A stretch of 32,755 nucleotides of DNA, taken from the NCBI RefSeq assembly GCF_002920535.1, contig NZ_PQSS01000081.1:1-32755 (forward strand). Reading direction: 5' to 3'. The DNA comes from Streptomyces sp. Ru71. GTDB lineage: Bacteria; Actinomycetota; Actinomycetes; Streptomycetales; Streptomycetaceae. Under the pieces are notes generated by a model that had not been told where the DNA came from, searched no databases, and worked only from the letters and a program-made list of their open reading frames with translations. How positions within the stretch are numbered: the first letter of the stretch is position 1; each line of letters starts with the position of its first letter. Shown one piece after another: positions 16,015 to 23,909 of the stretch. The position numbers were made by a program, and so were the translations under genes.

Positions 16015-16416
16015 ATGGACACACCCGCGAACGACAACGCCGCCACGCCCGCCCAGCAGGCACTGGACGCGCTCGCGCGCGACACCGAGGACACAGCGGC
16101 ACTGGACACGCTGGCCCACAGCGACGTGCTCGTGCCGGTGCCCGACGACGTCGGCGAGGAGGACGCCACCGACCCCTCCGCCGTGGCCCTGCCGGTGCTG
16201 GAGCAGCCGGGCGGGACCCCGGTGGTGCCGGTCTTCACCTCGGAGCCGGCGATGGCGGACCTGCTGCCCTACATCTCGCGCTACCGGCTGGTGCCGCTCG
16301 GCGCGCTGGCCGCCCAGTGGCCGGCCGACGACCTGTCCCTGACCATCGACGCCGGCTCGTCGCACCCGCTGACCCTCACCTCGGAAGGCGTACGGACCCT
16401 GCTGGCGCGGCCGTAG
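16015..16416 (+). CDS. SseB-family N-terminal domain protein
   Basis: A 133-residue acidic protein. Residues about 25-130 resemble the SseB N-terminal domain (PF07179): a DVLVPVPDD strand, VPVFTSEPAMADLLP, then LVPLGALAAQWP and a C-terminal strand-helix with LTSEGVRTLL. Members are widespread in actinomycetes and the function is poorly known. The ATG at 16015 follows AGGGAAGA; the frame extends further upstream without conserved residues. It lies 91 bases behind the hydrolase and converges on the MarR gene. Confidence 0.72.
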   Translation: MDTPANDNAATPAQQALDALARDTEDTAALDTLAHSDVLVPVPDDVGEEDATDPSAVALPVLEQPGGTPVVPVFTSEPAMADLLPYISRYRLVPLGALAAQWPADDLSLTIDAGSSHPLTLTSEGVRTLLARP

Positions 16417-16443
16417 GCCCTGCCGTTCGAGGCCGCCCCGGGT

Positions 16444-16842
16444 CTACTCCGGCCGTTCCCCGAGCATCCGCTCCAGCACCTCACGCTGGAGCGGGCGCAC
16501 CCGCGCGTGCAGCTCGCGGCCCTGGTCGGTCAGGGCGACCCACACCCCGCGCCGGTCCTCGGCGCACACCGAGCGCTCCACCAGGCCGTCCTTCTCCAGG
16601 CGGCCGATGAGGCGGGACAGGGCGCTCTGGCTGAGATGCACCTGCCCGACCAGGTTCTGCACCCGGCACTGCTCCCCCGGGCAGGGCGAGGCGGCGGCCA
16701 GGATGTCGAGCACCTCGAAGTCGCTCGCGCCCAGGCCGTGCGGGTGCAGGGCCCGGTCGATCTCGCACATCGTGCGGGCGTGCACGGACAGGATGTCCCG
16801 CCACCGCTCTTCGAGCCGCGCCTCGGCCGTCTTCGCTGCCAT
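16444..16842 (-). CDS. MarR-family transcriptional regulator
   Basis: A 132-residue winged-helix regulator. The DNA-binding core (about residues 40-105) contains DFEVLDILAAA, VHLSQSALSRLIGRLEKDGL and the wing ERSVCAEDRRGVWVALTDQG. There is a C-terminal dimer helix. Three cysteines (C26, C54, C59) plus one in the wing could allow redox sensing, but this is speculation. A palindrome of MarR type sits 32 bases upstream, so autoregulation is likely. It lies behind a VOC gene on the same strand (85 bases), which could be a co-regulated target. Confidence 0.9.
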   Translation of the reverse strand: MAAKTAEARLEERWRDILSVHARTMCEIDRALHPHGLGASDFEVLDILAAASPCPGEQCRVQNLVGQVHLSQSALSRLIGRLEKDGLVERSVCAEDRRGVWVALTDQGRELHARVRPLQREVLERMLGERPE

Positions 16843-16873
16843 ACCCGCACGTTAGCACCGATCCGGCCATTCA

Positions 16874-16885
16874 TTGCCTATGCAA
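16874..16885. promoter_or_regulatory. MarR-type operator TTGC-N4-GCAA
   Basis: On the minus strand it reads AGTTGCATAGGCAA, with perfect TTGC/GCAA arms and similar to published MarR-family sites (TTGC-rich palindromes). It lies 32-43 bases before the MarR start, over the expected promoter. Confidence 0.6.
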
Positions 16886-16927
16886 CTAGTGCGCGTGCAA
16901 GCGGACCGTGCCGGCGGACCGGCGGTC

Positions 16928-17278
16928 TCAGGACACCGGGTCCTGGAGCAGTCCCACCATGTTGCCGTCGGCGTCCTTGACCGAGGCGATCAGCCGGCCG
17001 TTGCCGACGTCCCGGACGTCCTGGACCACCTCGGCGCCCGCCTGGAGCAGAGCCGCGAGCCGCTCCCGCAGATCGCTCACGTGCCAGAACGGCACCGGCC
17101 CGGTCAGGCCCTGGGCGTGCCCGTTCGGGTCCAGACCCACGTCCTGCCCCTCGGCCTTGAAACCGACGTAGTACGGCTGGTCGACATACGGCTCGACGCC
17201 GAGCAGGGCCGCGAACACGGCCTTGGCCCGGTCCTTGTCCTTGACGGGGTAGATGATCGTCTGCACACCGGCGGTCAT
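16928..17278 (-). CDS. VOC-superfamily protein (glyoxalase-like)
   Basis: A 116-residue protein with one VOC module pair: TIIYPVKDKDRAKAVFAALLG at the start, PYYVGFKAEGQDVGLDPNG in the middle, PFWHVSDLRERLAALLQAGA and a terminal DADGNMVGLLQDP. It matches the small VOC proteins common in Streptomyces, some of which are stress or drug-binding proteins. Function is open. The ATG at 17278 follows GGAG at good distance; the frame extending to 17383 adds unrelated residues. It is upstream of the MarR gene on the same strand. Confidence 0.78.
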   Translation of the reverse strand: MTAGVQTIIYPVKDKDRAKAVFAALLGVEPYVDQPYYVGFKAEGQDVGLDPNGHAQGLTGPVPFWHVSDLRERLAALLQAGAEVVQDVRDVGNGRLIASVKDADGNMVGLLQDPVS

Positions 17279-17305
17279 GGCACTCACTCCTCGAAGGGAC
17301 GGCTC

Positions 17306-17324
17306 CCGACGGGTTGTCCGTCGG
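17306..17324. terminator. Hairpin between the LacI-gene stop and the VOC gene
   Basis: CCGACGG (17306-17312) and CCGTCGG (17318-17324) form a perfect 7-bp stem with a 5-base loop. It is downstream of the lacI-type gene and upstream of the VOC start, so it may end the ABC-lacI transcript or be an operator for the VOC gene. Confidence 0.35.
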
Positions 17325-17400
17325 TGTCCCCACGCTAGGACGGCGGGGCCCACCCCGGCTTCTCGGATCCTGACCGGTGTCACTCCGCCGGGTCAGTGGC

Positions 17401-18432
17401 TCACGTGGAGGCCCGCTTGACCAGTTCCGTCGGCAGGATCACCGCCGCCGGGTCCTCGCCGCCGATCTGGGCGAGCAGCACCCGGACCATCTCGGCGCTG
17501 ATCCGGTCCCAGGGCTGCCGTATGGTCGTCAGCTCCGGGCTGGCGGACAGGGCGGCGGGGGAGTCGTCGAAGCCGCCCACCGCGACGTCCTCGGGGACCC
17601 GGCGCCCGGCCCGGTGCAGGGCGGTGAGCACACCCTGCGCCATCAGGTCGGACGCCACGAACACCGCGTCCAGGTCGGGCGCCCGCTGGAGCAGCCGCTC
17701 GGCGGCCTCCTCGCCGCTGGCCCGGCTGTAGTCGCCGGAGGCGATCAGCCGCTCGTCGACCGTGATACCCGCCTCGGTGAGCACCTCCTTGTAGCCGGCG
17801 AGGCGTTCGACACCGCCCGGGGTGTCCAGCGGGCCGGTGACCGTGCCGATCCGGCGCCGACCGAGGGAGAGCAGATGGCGCACCATGTCCCGGGCACCGT
17901 CCCGGTCGTCGGCGGCCACGTAGCTCACCTTCGAGCCCAGCCCGATCGGCTTGCCGCACGCCACGAGCGGCACGCCCGCCTCGCGCAGCTCCTGGGCCAC
18001 CGGATCGCCGGAGTGGCTGGAGACCAGCAGCACCCCGTCGACATGGCCCGCGGTGATGTACCGCGTGATGCGCCGCCGTTCGTCCTCGTTGCCCGCCAGC
18101 ATCAGCAGCAGCGGGACGTCGTGCGCGGCCAGCGCCTGGGTGCAGCCGCGCAGCAGGACGTTGAAGTTGGGGTCCTCGAAGAACCGCTCCTGCGGCTCGG
18201 TGAGGAGGAAGCCGACCGAGTCCGACCGCCCGGTGATCAGCGAACGCGCGTGCCGGTTCACCACGTAACCGGTCTTGCGGATGGCCGCGTTGACGGCCTC
18301 CTGCGCGGCGGGGCTGACGTAGTGCCCGCCGTTGAGCACGCGCGAGACGGTGCCGCGCGAGACCCCCGCCTCACGCGCCACGTCATGGATCGTCGGTGGC
18401 TTGCGCCGGCCCCCCGATGCACTCATGGTCAT
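17401..18432 (-). CDS. LacI-family regulator of the galactan locus
   Basis: A 343-residue repressor. The LacI helix-turn-helix is at about residues 12-60 (TIHDVAREAGVSRGTVSRVL, then the hinge region), followed by a periplasmic-binding-protein-like sugar domain (SVGFLLTEPQERFF through GGFDDSPAALSASPELTTIR). It should bind an operator until a galactose-containing sugar releases it. The ATG at 18432 overlaps the upstream permease stop (ATGA), so it is the last gene of the SBP-permease-permease operon. The TGTGAGCGTTCACA site in front of the operon is its probable target. The whole family length is present. Confidence 0.9.
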   Translation of the reverse strand: MTMSASGGRRKPPTIHDVAREAGVSRGTVSRVLNGGHYVSPAAQEAVNAAIRKTGYVVNRHARSLITGRSDSVGFLLTEPQERFFEDPNFNVLLRGCTQALAAHDVPLLLMLAGNEDERRRITRYITAGHVDGVLLVSSHSGDPVAQELREAGVPLVACGKPIGLGSKVSYVAADDRDGARDMVRHLLSLGRRRIGTVTGPLDTPGGVERLAGYKEVLTEAGITVDERLIASGDYSRASGEEAAERLLQRAPDLDAVFVASDLMAQGVLTALHRAGRRVPEDVAVGGFDDSPAALSASPELTTIRQPWDRISAEMVRVLLAQIGGEDPAAVILPTELVKRAST

Positions 18433-19358
18433 GACTTTACGGCCCCGGAGAGCAGGTCCAGACTCCAGAACCGCTGGATGACCAGGAACAGGGCGACCAG
18501 CGGCAGCACCGCGAGGAACGCACCCGTGATCACCAGCGTGTAGAGCGCGGGCTGGTTGGAGCCCTGCTCCAGCAGCGTGTACAGGCCGAGCGTGATCGGG
18601 AACTTCTCGTCGTCGCTGAGCATGATGAACGGCAGCAGGAAGTTGTTCCACACCGCGACGAACTGGAACAGGAACACCGTCACCAGGCCGGGCACCATCA
18701 TCGGCAGCGCGATCCGGGTGAAGATGCGCCACTCGCTCGCCCCGTCCATCCGGCCGGCCTCCACGACGTCCGCGGGCACGGCGGCGGCCGCGTAGATCCG
18801 CGAGAGGTAGACGCCGTACGGCGAGAGGATCTGCGGCAGCAGCACGGACAGATAGGAGTCCGTCAGGTCCGCCTTTGCCAGCAGCAGGTACTGCGGCACG
18901 GCGAGGATCACCGGCGGCATCAGCACACCCGCGAGCAGCACGTTGAACACCGTCTCGCGGCCCTGGAAGCGGTAGGTGGCCAGCGCGTAGCCGCTGAACG
19001 CGGACACCACCGTCGACAGCAGCGCGCCGAGGCCCGCGTACAGCGCGGAGTTGCCCATCCATTCCCAGTAGACGCCGTCGCGGTAGGCGTTCAGATCGTG
19101 CAGGTTGGCGGTGAAACCGCTGCCCGGCAGGAAGGTGAACGTGGAGAACAGCTCCTTGCCCGACTTGGTCGCCGCGACCACCACCCACGCCACCGGCAGC
19201 AGGCAGTACAGCGCGCCCAGCAGCAGGGTCACCGTGGGGACCAGGGCGATCCGGCGGCGCATGGGCCTCCCCCCGCCGGAGGCAGGGGGAGGCCCCTGGG
19301 CGGTCCCCGGCGTCGTGCCGGCGGCGGGCGCGGCCTTGCGGAGGGCGAGGGAACTCAT
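18429..19358 (-). CDS. Sugar ABC transporter permease (MalG type)
   Basis: A 309-residue inner-membrane protein with six predicted segments and the ATPase-coupling EAA loop EAGRMDGASEWRIFTRIALP. It is one of two permeases of a CUT1 carbohydrate importer. The N-terminal 33 residues, rich in Ala, Pro and Gly, are encoded partly by a perfect 11-bp inverted repeat (19263-19295) and are not conserved. Start and stop both overlap neighbours (ATGA on either side). Substrate is inferred from the locus as galacto-oligosaccharides. Confidence 0.92.
   Translation of the reverse strand: MSSLALRKAAPAAGTTPGTAQGPPPASGGGRPMRRRIALVPTVTLLLGALYCLLPVAWVVVAATKSGKELFSTFTFLPGSGFTANLHDLNAYRDGVYWEWMGNSALYAGLGALLSTVVSAFSGYALATYRFQGRETVFNVLLAGVLMPPVILAVPQYLLLAKADLTDSYLSVLLPQILSPYGVYLSRIYAAAAVPADVVEAGRMDGASEWRIFTRIALPMMVPGLVTVFLFQFVAVWNNFLLPFIMLSDDEKFPITLGLYTLLEQGSNQPALYTLVITGAFLAVLPLVALFLVIQRFWSLDLLSGAVKS
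19263..19295. repeat. REP-like palindrome inside the permease coding region
   Basis: GGGCCTCCCCC (19263-19273) and GGGGGAGGCCC (19285-19295) pair perfectly around an 11-base loop. It encodes about residues 22-32 of the permease (GPPPASGGGRP). The GCCTCCCCC...AGGGGG pattern also occurs in the intergenic element at 32571-32625, so a mobile palindromic element seems to have entered the gene in frame. Confidence 0.6.
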
Positions 19359-20281
19359 CGGGTGGCCTCCTGCTTGGTGCGGCGGTTGGTGGCCCGCAGG
19401 AAGCCGAACGACAGCACCAGCGTGGCGATCGCGATGAGCACGGCTTCGGCGGCGGCCGCGTAGACGTCACCGGTGCCGAAGGCGTCCCGGTGGACCTTCA
19501 TCAGCGGACTCCACGTCGTGGACACGGAGTTGGTGAGCGGCTTCAGCGTCGTCGGCTCGTTGAATACCTGGAGTGTCGCGATGATCGAGAAGAAGAAGGT
19601 CAGCACCAGCGAGGGCGCGACCATCGGGATCTTGATACGCAGCGCGATCTGCAGCGGGGTCGCGCCGTCCAGCTTCGCCGCCTCGTACACCTCGGCCGGG
19701 ATGGCCTGCAGCGAGGTGTAGATGACGATCATGTTGAAGCCGGTGCCGCCCCAGACCGCGATGTTGGACAGGGCGAGGTAGAGCGGACCGCCGTCCAGCA
19801 GGTTCGGCTGCGGCAGGTCCAGCTTCTGCAGCAGGTAGGAGAAGGGGCTGACGTCCGGCAGGTACAGAAAGCCCCACAGCAGCGCCGCCACCACGCCGGG
19901 GACGGCGTACGGCAGGAAGATCGCGAGCCGGGTGAAGGGGGCGAGGCGGACCTTGTCGGAGTCGAGCATCAGCGCGAACAGCAGGGCGAGTCCGAGCATG
20001 ACCGGGACCACGATGCAGCCGTAGCCCAGCACGCGCAGCGCGCCGTGCACCAGCTCGCTGTCGGTCAGCGCGTCGGTGTAGTTCTCCAGGCCGGCCCAGA
20101 CCTCGCTGCGGGCGTTCGCCCCGAGGCCCAGCCCGGAGACGTGCACCTTGCGGAAGCTGAGCCAGACCGCGTAGCCGATGGGCAGCGCGAAGAACAGGAC
20201 GAACAGGATCATCGCGGGGAAGAGGAAGGCGTACGGGGCCGATCTGGCCCCGTACGGCCTCGTGCGTGCGGTGGTCGTCAC
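19355..20281 (-). CDS. Sugar ABC transporter permease (MalF type)
   Basis: A 308-residue inner-membrane protein with six predicted segments starting at SAPYAFLFPAMILFVLFFAL, and the coupling loop EAAKLDGATPLQIALRIKIP. It pairs with the MalG-type permease downstream. The GTG at 20281 overlaps the stop of the binding-protein gene (GTGA), and its own stop overlaps the next start (ATGA), so all three are translated as a unit. An open frame reaching 20959 is an antisense-type extension and is ignored. No ATPase gene is present; in Streptomyces the shared ATPase MsiK energises such importers. Confidence 0.92.
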   Translation of the reverse strand: MTTTARTRPYGARSAPYAFLFPAMILFVLFFALPIGYAVWLSFRKVHVSGLGLGANARSEVWAGLENYTDALTDSELVHGALRVLGYGCIVVPVMLGLALLFALMLDSDKVRLAPFTRLAIFLPYAVPGVVAALLWGFLYLPDVSPFSYLLQKLDLPQPNLLDGGPLYLALSNIAVWGGTGFNMIVIYTSLQAIPAEVYEAAKLDGATPLQIALRIKIPMVAPSLVLTFFFSIIATLQVFNEPTTLKPLTNSVSTTWSPLMKVHRDAFGTGDVYAAAAEAVLIAIATLVLSFGFLRATNRRTKQEATR

Positions 20282-21597
20282 TGAGCGACCTCGAAGCCCT
20301 GCTTCTTCATGTCGGCCACGGTGTCGGCCTGCATCTTCTTCAGCGCGGCCCCGAAGTCCGACTTGTTCTTGGCGGCGGCGCCGAAGGCGTCCTTGAAGGA
20401 CGTGTAGGCGACGTTGACGTTCGGGCCCCAGGCGGACGGCGCGGTGGTCTCGGCGATGTCGGCGGCCTTGGTGTAGAAGTCGACCTGGTGGGAGAAGAAC
20501 TCCGGCGGGCTCTGGAAGGCGCCGCTGAGCTGCGCCGAGGTGGAGGCCGGGTAGATGCCGCTCTCCTTGGCGAGCGCGTTGAGCGCCTGGGCGTCGGTGT
20601 TCAGCCAGGCGGCGAACTTGGCGGCGGCGTCCTTGTGCGGGGAGTCCGTGGTGACGGCGGTGGAGGAGCCGCCCCAGCTGCCGGTGCGGTTCTCGCTCTT
20701 GGACCACTGGGGGAGCGGGGCCATGGCCCACTTGCCCTTGGTGTCCGGCGCGGCCGTGGTCAGCGTGCCGGGCGCCCACACCGCGCTGACCCACGCGATC
20801 TGCTTGCCGGTGTCCAGCGCCTTGTTCCAGGCGGGGGTGTACATCGGCTGGTTGTCGATGGCGCCCTCCTTGACCAGGCCGCCCCAGAACGTGGCGACCT
20901 TCTGCGTCGCCGCGTCGTCGATGCCGACCTTCCACTTGTCGCCGGAGGTCGTCCACCACTTCGCGCCGGCCTGCTGGGCCAGGCCCGCGAAGAGACCGGA
21001 GTCGTTGGCGGAGAAGGTGGTCAGGGCCTTGTCGGGGGCCTTCTTCTTCAGCGCGCGGGCCGTCTGGGCGAACTCTTCCCAGGTGGTGGGCACGGTCAGG
21101 CCGTAACTCTTGAACAGGTCCGCGCGGTAGTAGAACATCATCGGCCCGATGTCCTGGGGTATCGCGTAGACCGCGTCGGTGCCCAGCGTGGTCTGCTGCC
21201 AGACGCCGTCGGCGAACTTGCCCTTGACGTCGCCCACGCTCTTGGCGATGTCCGCGAGCGCGTCATTGCTGACCAGCGTCGGCAGCGCCTGGTACTCCGC
21301 CTGCACCAGGTCCGGGCCCTTGCCGGCCTTGTGCGCGGTGAGGATCTTGGTGACCAGCGTGTCGCCGGACGCCTGCTTCTTCACCGTGACGGTGATCTGC
21401 TCCTTCTTGCCCGGGCCCTTGTTCCACAGGTCCACGACCTTGTCCATACCGGGCGTCCACGTCCAGTACGTCAGCGAGACGGGACCGGACTGTGCGTCGC
21501 CCTGGTCGTCGGACGAGCCGCAGGCGGCGAGGGCGGTGGCGCCGAGCGCGACGGCGACGGCGGAAGTCACGAGGCGACGGCGCTTCGTGTACGGCAT
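20278..21597 (-). CDS. Extracellular sugar-binding lipoprotein of ABC importer
   Basis: A 439-residue solute-binding protein. The signal peptide MPYTKRRRLVTSAVAVALGA ends at lipobox LAAC with lipidated Cys26. The mature part has the MalE/CUT1 fold (LTYWTWTPGMDKVVDLW, IPQDIGPMMFYYRADLFKSY, TTWEEFAQTARAL, ESGIYPAS). It should capture galacto-oligosaccharides outside the membrane and hand them to the two permeases. The ATG at 21597 follows GGGGAGAG; a start at 21624 is in frame but lacks a signal-peptide rationale. The gene heads the ABC-lacI operon. Confidence 0.93.
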   Translation of the reverse strand: MPYTKRRRLVTSAVAVALGATALAACGSSDDQGDAQSGPVSLTYWTWTPGMDKVVDLWNKGPGKKEQITVTVKKQASGDTLVTKILTAHKAGKGPDLVQAEYQALPTLVSNDALADIAKSVGDVKGKFADGVWQQTTLGTDAVYAIPQDIGPMMFYYRADLFKSYGLTVPTTWEEFAQTARALKKKAPDKALTTFSANDSGLFAGLAQQAGAKWWTTSGDKWKVGIDDAATQKVATFWGGLVKEGAIDNQPMYTPAWNKALDTGKQIAWVSAVWAPGTLTTAAPDTKGKWAMAPLPQWSKSENRTGSWGGSSTAVTTDSPHKDAAAKFAAWLNTDAQALNALAKESGIYPASTSAQLSGAFQSPPEFFSHQVDFYTKAADIAETTAPSAWGPNVNVAYTSFKDAFGAAAKNKSDFGAALKKMQADTVADMKKQGFEVAQ

Positions 21598-21651
21598 GGA
21601 TCTCTCCCCTGACCTGGGTCTCACGCTCGCTGCGGAGACCTGCCATGCTTC

Positions 21652-21665
21652 TGTGAGCGTTCACA
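21652..21665. promoter_or_regulatory. LacI-type operator O1 (TGTGAGCGTTCACA)
   Basis: A 14-bp site with perfect TGTGA/TCACA arms, close to the common LacI/GalR form TGTGAACGTTCACA. It covers the expected start point of the binding-protein operon, just downstream of its -10 box, so a bound repressor would block it. Confidence 0.85.
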
Positions 21666-21693
21666 GTAGAGAAACATCCCGGACACTTGTCAA
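21665..21693 (-). promoter_or_regulatory. Promoter of the ABC-lacI operon
   Basis: Consensus -35 TTGACA (21693-21688), 17-base spacer and a -10-like TCTACT (21670-21665). A TACTGT at 19 bases is an alternative -10. The LacI operator follows immediately. Confidence 0.6.
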
Positions 21694-21726
21694 TGGTTGT
21701 TGCTGTGCGGTTATGTTGGGCTCACA
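21687..21726 (+). promoter_or_regulatory. Divergent promoter of the GH42-GH53 genes with operator half-site
   Basis: TTGTCA (21687-21692) overlaps the opposite -35 box; TATGTT (21712-21717) is a possible -10 at 19 bases. GCTCACA (21720-21726) repeats exactly one half of O1, while the other half is degenerate. A weak second LacI site is possible. Confidence 0.45.
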
Positions 21727-21779
21727 CCGCCGCCGATGTGTGTGCACGTTCCCAAATGATCGAACCAACGGGAGAACCC

Positions 21780-23801
21780 ATGCCGGACACGACCCCCAGG
21801 GGCCTCACCAGGCTCGCCTTTGGAGGGGACTACAACCCCGAGCAGTGGCCGGAATCCGTCTGGCAGGAGGACGTCCGGCTGATGCGGGAGGCCGGCGTCA
21901 CCATGGTGAGCGTCGGCATCTTCTCCTGGGCCCTGCTGGAACCGGCTCCGGGGGAGTACGACTTCGGCTGGCTCGACCGCGTCATCGACCTGCTGCACGA
22001 GGCCGGCATCCGCGTCGACCTCGGCACCCCCACCGTGGTGCCGCCCGTCTGGTTCTACCGCGCCCACCCCGAGGCCCTGCCGGTCACCGCCGACGGCGTA
22101 CGCCTGGAGTTCGGCTCCCGCGGCGCCATCTGCCACAGCAATCCCCACTACCGTGCGGCCGCCGCGAACATCACCACCCGGCTCGCCGAGCGCTACGGCG
22201 ACCACCCGGCGCTCGCGATGTGGCACGTGCACAACGAGTACGGCGTCCCCGTCTCCGCCTGCTACTGCGAGAACTGCGCCGCCCACTTCCGTCGCTGGCT
22301 GCACGACACCTACGGAAGCGTCGACGCCGTCAACGAGGCCTGGGGCACGGCCTTCTGGGGACAGCGCTACGCCGCCCTCGACCAGATCAACCCGCCGCGC
22401 GCCACGCCCACCGTCGGCAACCCGGCCCAGGCGCTGGACTACCGGCGCTTCGCGGACGCCACCATGCGCGAGAACTTCCGCGCCGAGCGGGACATCCTGC
22501 ACCGCCTCTCACCCGGCGTGCCCGTGACGACCAACTTCATGACCGCCCTCAGCCAGTGCGACTCCGTCGACTACTGGGCCTGGGGCCGCGAGGTGGACCT
22601 CGTCACCAACGACCACTACCTGATCACCGACGGCCGCCGCACCCACGTCAACCTCGCCATGGCCGCCGACCTCACCCGCTCCGTCGCCGGCGGCGCCCCC
22701 TGGCTGCTGCTGGAGCACTCCACCTCCGGCGTCAACTGGCAGCCCCGCAACCCCGCCAAGGCGCCCGGGCAGATGGCCCGCAACTCCCTCGGCCACGTGG
22801 CCCGAGGCTCCGAGGGCGCGATGTTCTTCCAGTGGCGCCAGTCCCGGCGCGGCGCCGAGAAGTTCCACTCGTCGATGCTGCCGCACGGCGGCACCGACAC
22901 ACGCGTGTGGCGCGAGGTCGTCGAACTCGGCGCCGGTCTCGACGCGTTGACGGAGATCCGCGGCACCCGCACGCGCGCCGACGTGGCGATGCTGTGGGAC
23001 TGGCAGTCCTGGTGGGCGCAGAACCTCGACTGGCGGCCCAGCGAGGACCATGACGCCCGCGAGCGCGCCGACGCCTTCTACGAGGCGCTCTACGACCGTC
23101 ACCTCACCGTCGACTTCGCCCACCCGGAGGCCGACCTCTCGCGCTATCCGCTGGTCGTCGTGCCCGCCCTCTACCTGATGACCGAGGCGGCCGGGAACAA
23201 CCTCAAGGCGTACGTCGAGCAGGGCGGCACCCTCGTGGTGTCGTACTTCTCCGGCATCGTCGACGAGCACGACGCCGTCCACGAGGGCGCCTACCCCGGT
23301 GTGCTGCGCGACGCCCTGGGCCTGACCGTCGAGGAGTTCTCGCCGCTGCTGCAGGGCGAGCGGGTGCGCGTCAGCGGCCCCGACGGCTCCGAGCTGAGCG
23401 GCGACGTATGGACGGAGTTCCTGGTGCCGCGCGGCGCCGAGACGGTGTGGACCTACGCCGACGGCCCCACCGCCGGCCGGCCCGCGATCACCCGTCACCG
23501 CCTCGGCGAGGGCACCGCCTGGTACGTCTCCACCCGCCTCGGCCACGAGGGGCTGGACGCGCTGCTCGGCTGGGCCGCCGAGGACGCGCGCATCGCCCCG
23601 CGCGCCGATTTGCCGCGCGACGTCGAGGTCGTGCACCGCACCGGCGAGCAGGGCTCCTACCTGTTCGCGATCAACCACACCGCTGCCGACGCCAAGGTGC
23701 CGCTGGAGACCTCCGGCACCGAGCTGCTGACCGGCGAACGCGCCGCGGGCCGGCTGGTCGTGCCCGCGGGAGCCGTCCGGGTCGTGCGACTCGACGGCTG
23801 A
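21780..23801 (+). CDS. Beta-galactosidase, glycoside hydrolase family 42
   Basis: A 673-residue cytoplasmic enzyme (no signal peptide) that releases galactose from short galacto-oligosaccharides. The GH42 start FGGDYNPEQWPE is intact. The acid/base is Glu153 in WHVHNEYG and the nucleophile Glu312 in WLLLEHSTS. The family zinc cluster is present as Cys118 (AICHS), Cys161, Cys163 and Cys166 (CYCENC). The trimerisation domain lies at about residues 395-600 (VAMLWDWQSWWAQNLDW onward) and a small beta domain ends the protein. The ATG at 21780 follows GGGAGAA. It is divergent from the ABC importer and precedes the secreted galactanase. Confidence 0.95.
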   Translation: MPDTTPRGLTRLAFGGDYNPEQWPESVWQEDVRLMREAGVTMVSVGIFSWALLEPAPGEYDFGWLDRVIDLLHEAGIRVDLGTPTVVPPVWFYRAHPEALPVTADGVRLEFGSRGAICHSNPHYRAAAANITTRLAERYGDHPALAMWHVHNEYGVPVSACYCENCAAHFRRWLHDTYGSVDAVNEAWGTAFWGQRYAALDQINPPRATPTVGNPAQALDYRRFADATMRENFRAERDILHRLSPGVPVTTNFMTALSQCDSVDYWAWGREVDLVTNDHYLITDGRRTHVNLAMAADLTRSVAGGAPWLLLEHSTSGVNWQPRNPAKAPGQMARNSLGHVARGSEGAMFFQWRQSRRGAEKFHSSMLPHGGTDTRVWREVVELGAGLDALTEIRGTRTRADVAMLWDWQSWWAQNLDWRPSEDHDARERADAFYEALYDRHLTVDFAHPEADLSRYPLVVVPALYLMTEAAGNNLKAYVEQGGTLVVSYFSGIVDEHDAVHEGAYPGVLRDALGLTVEEFSPLLQGERVRVSGPDGSELSGDVWTEFLVPRGAETVWTYADGPTAGRPAITRHRLGEGTAWYVSTRLGHEGLDALLGWAAEDARIAPRADLPRDVEVVHRTGEQGSYLFAINHTAADAKVPLETSGTELLTGERAAGRLVVPAGAVRVVRLDG

Positions 23802-23807
23802 CCGTCT

Positions 23808-23887
23808 CCCCTCCGCCCGCGTGAGCCGCCAAGCCGCGGGCGGAGGGGGCACGCCTCCACCTCCCGGTGGAAGGCCCCACTTTCCAC
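23808..23887 (+). promoter_or_regulatory. Strong intercistronic hairpin plus competing hairpins before the galactanase
   Basis: CCCCTCCGCCCGCG (23808-23821) pairs perfectly with CGCGGGCGGAGGGG (23835-23848), 14 bp with a 13-base loop. Downstream, TCCACC (23856-23861) can pair with GGTGGA (23866-23871), while GTGGAA (23867-23872) can instead pair with TTCCAC (23882-23887), so two hairpins are mutually exclusive. This could be a terminator, attenuator or mRNA-processing site between the two genes. Confidence 0.55.
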
Positions 23888-23909
23888 GTCGAAGGGACGA
23901 CGGACGACG

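Noticed and set aside
19355..20959. Fusion of the MalF-type permease with an upstream 220-residue domain
   Set aside because: The extra part is an out-of-frame reading of the binding-protein gene; the GTG overlapping that gene's stop gives a normal-length permease.
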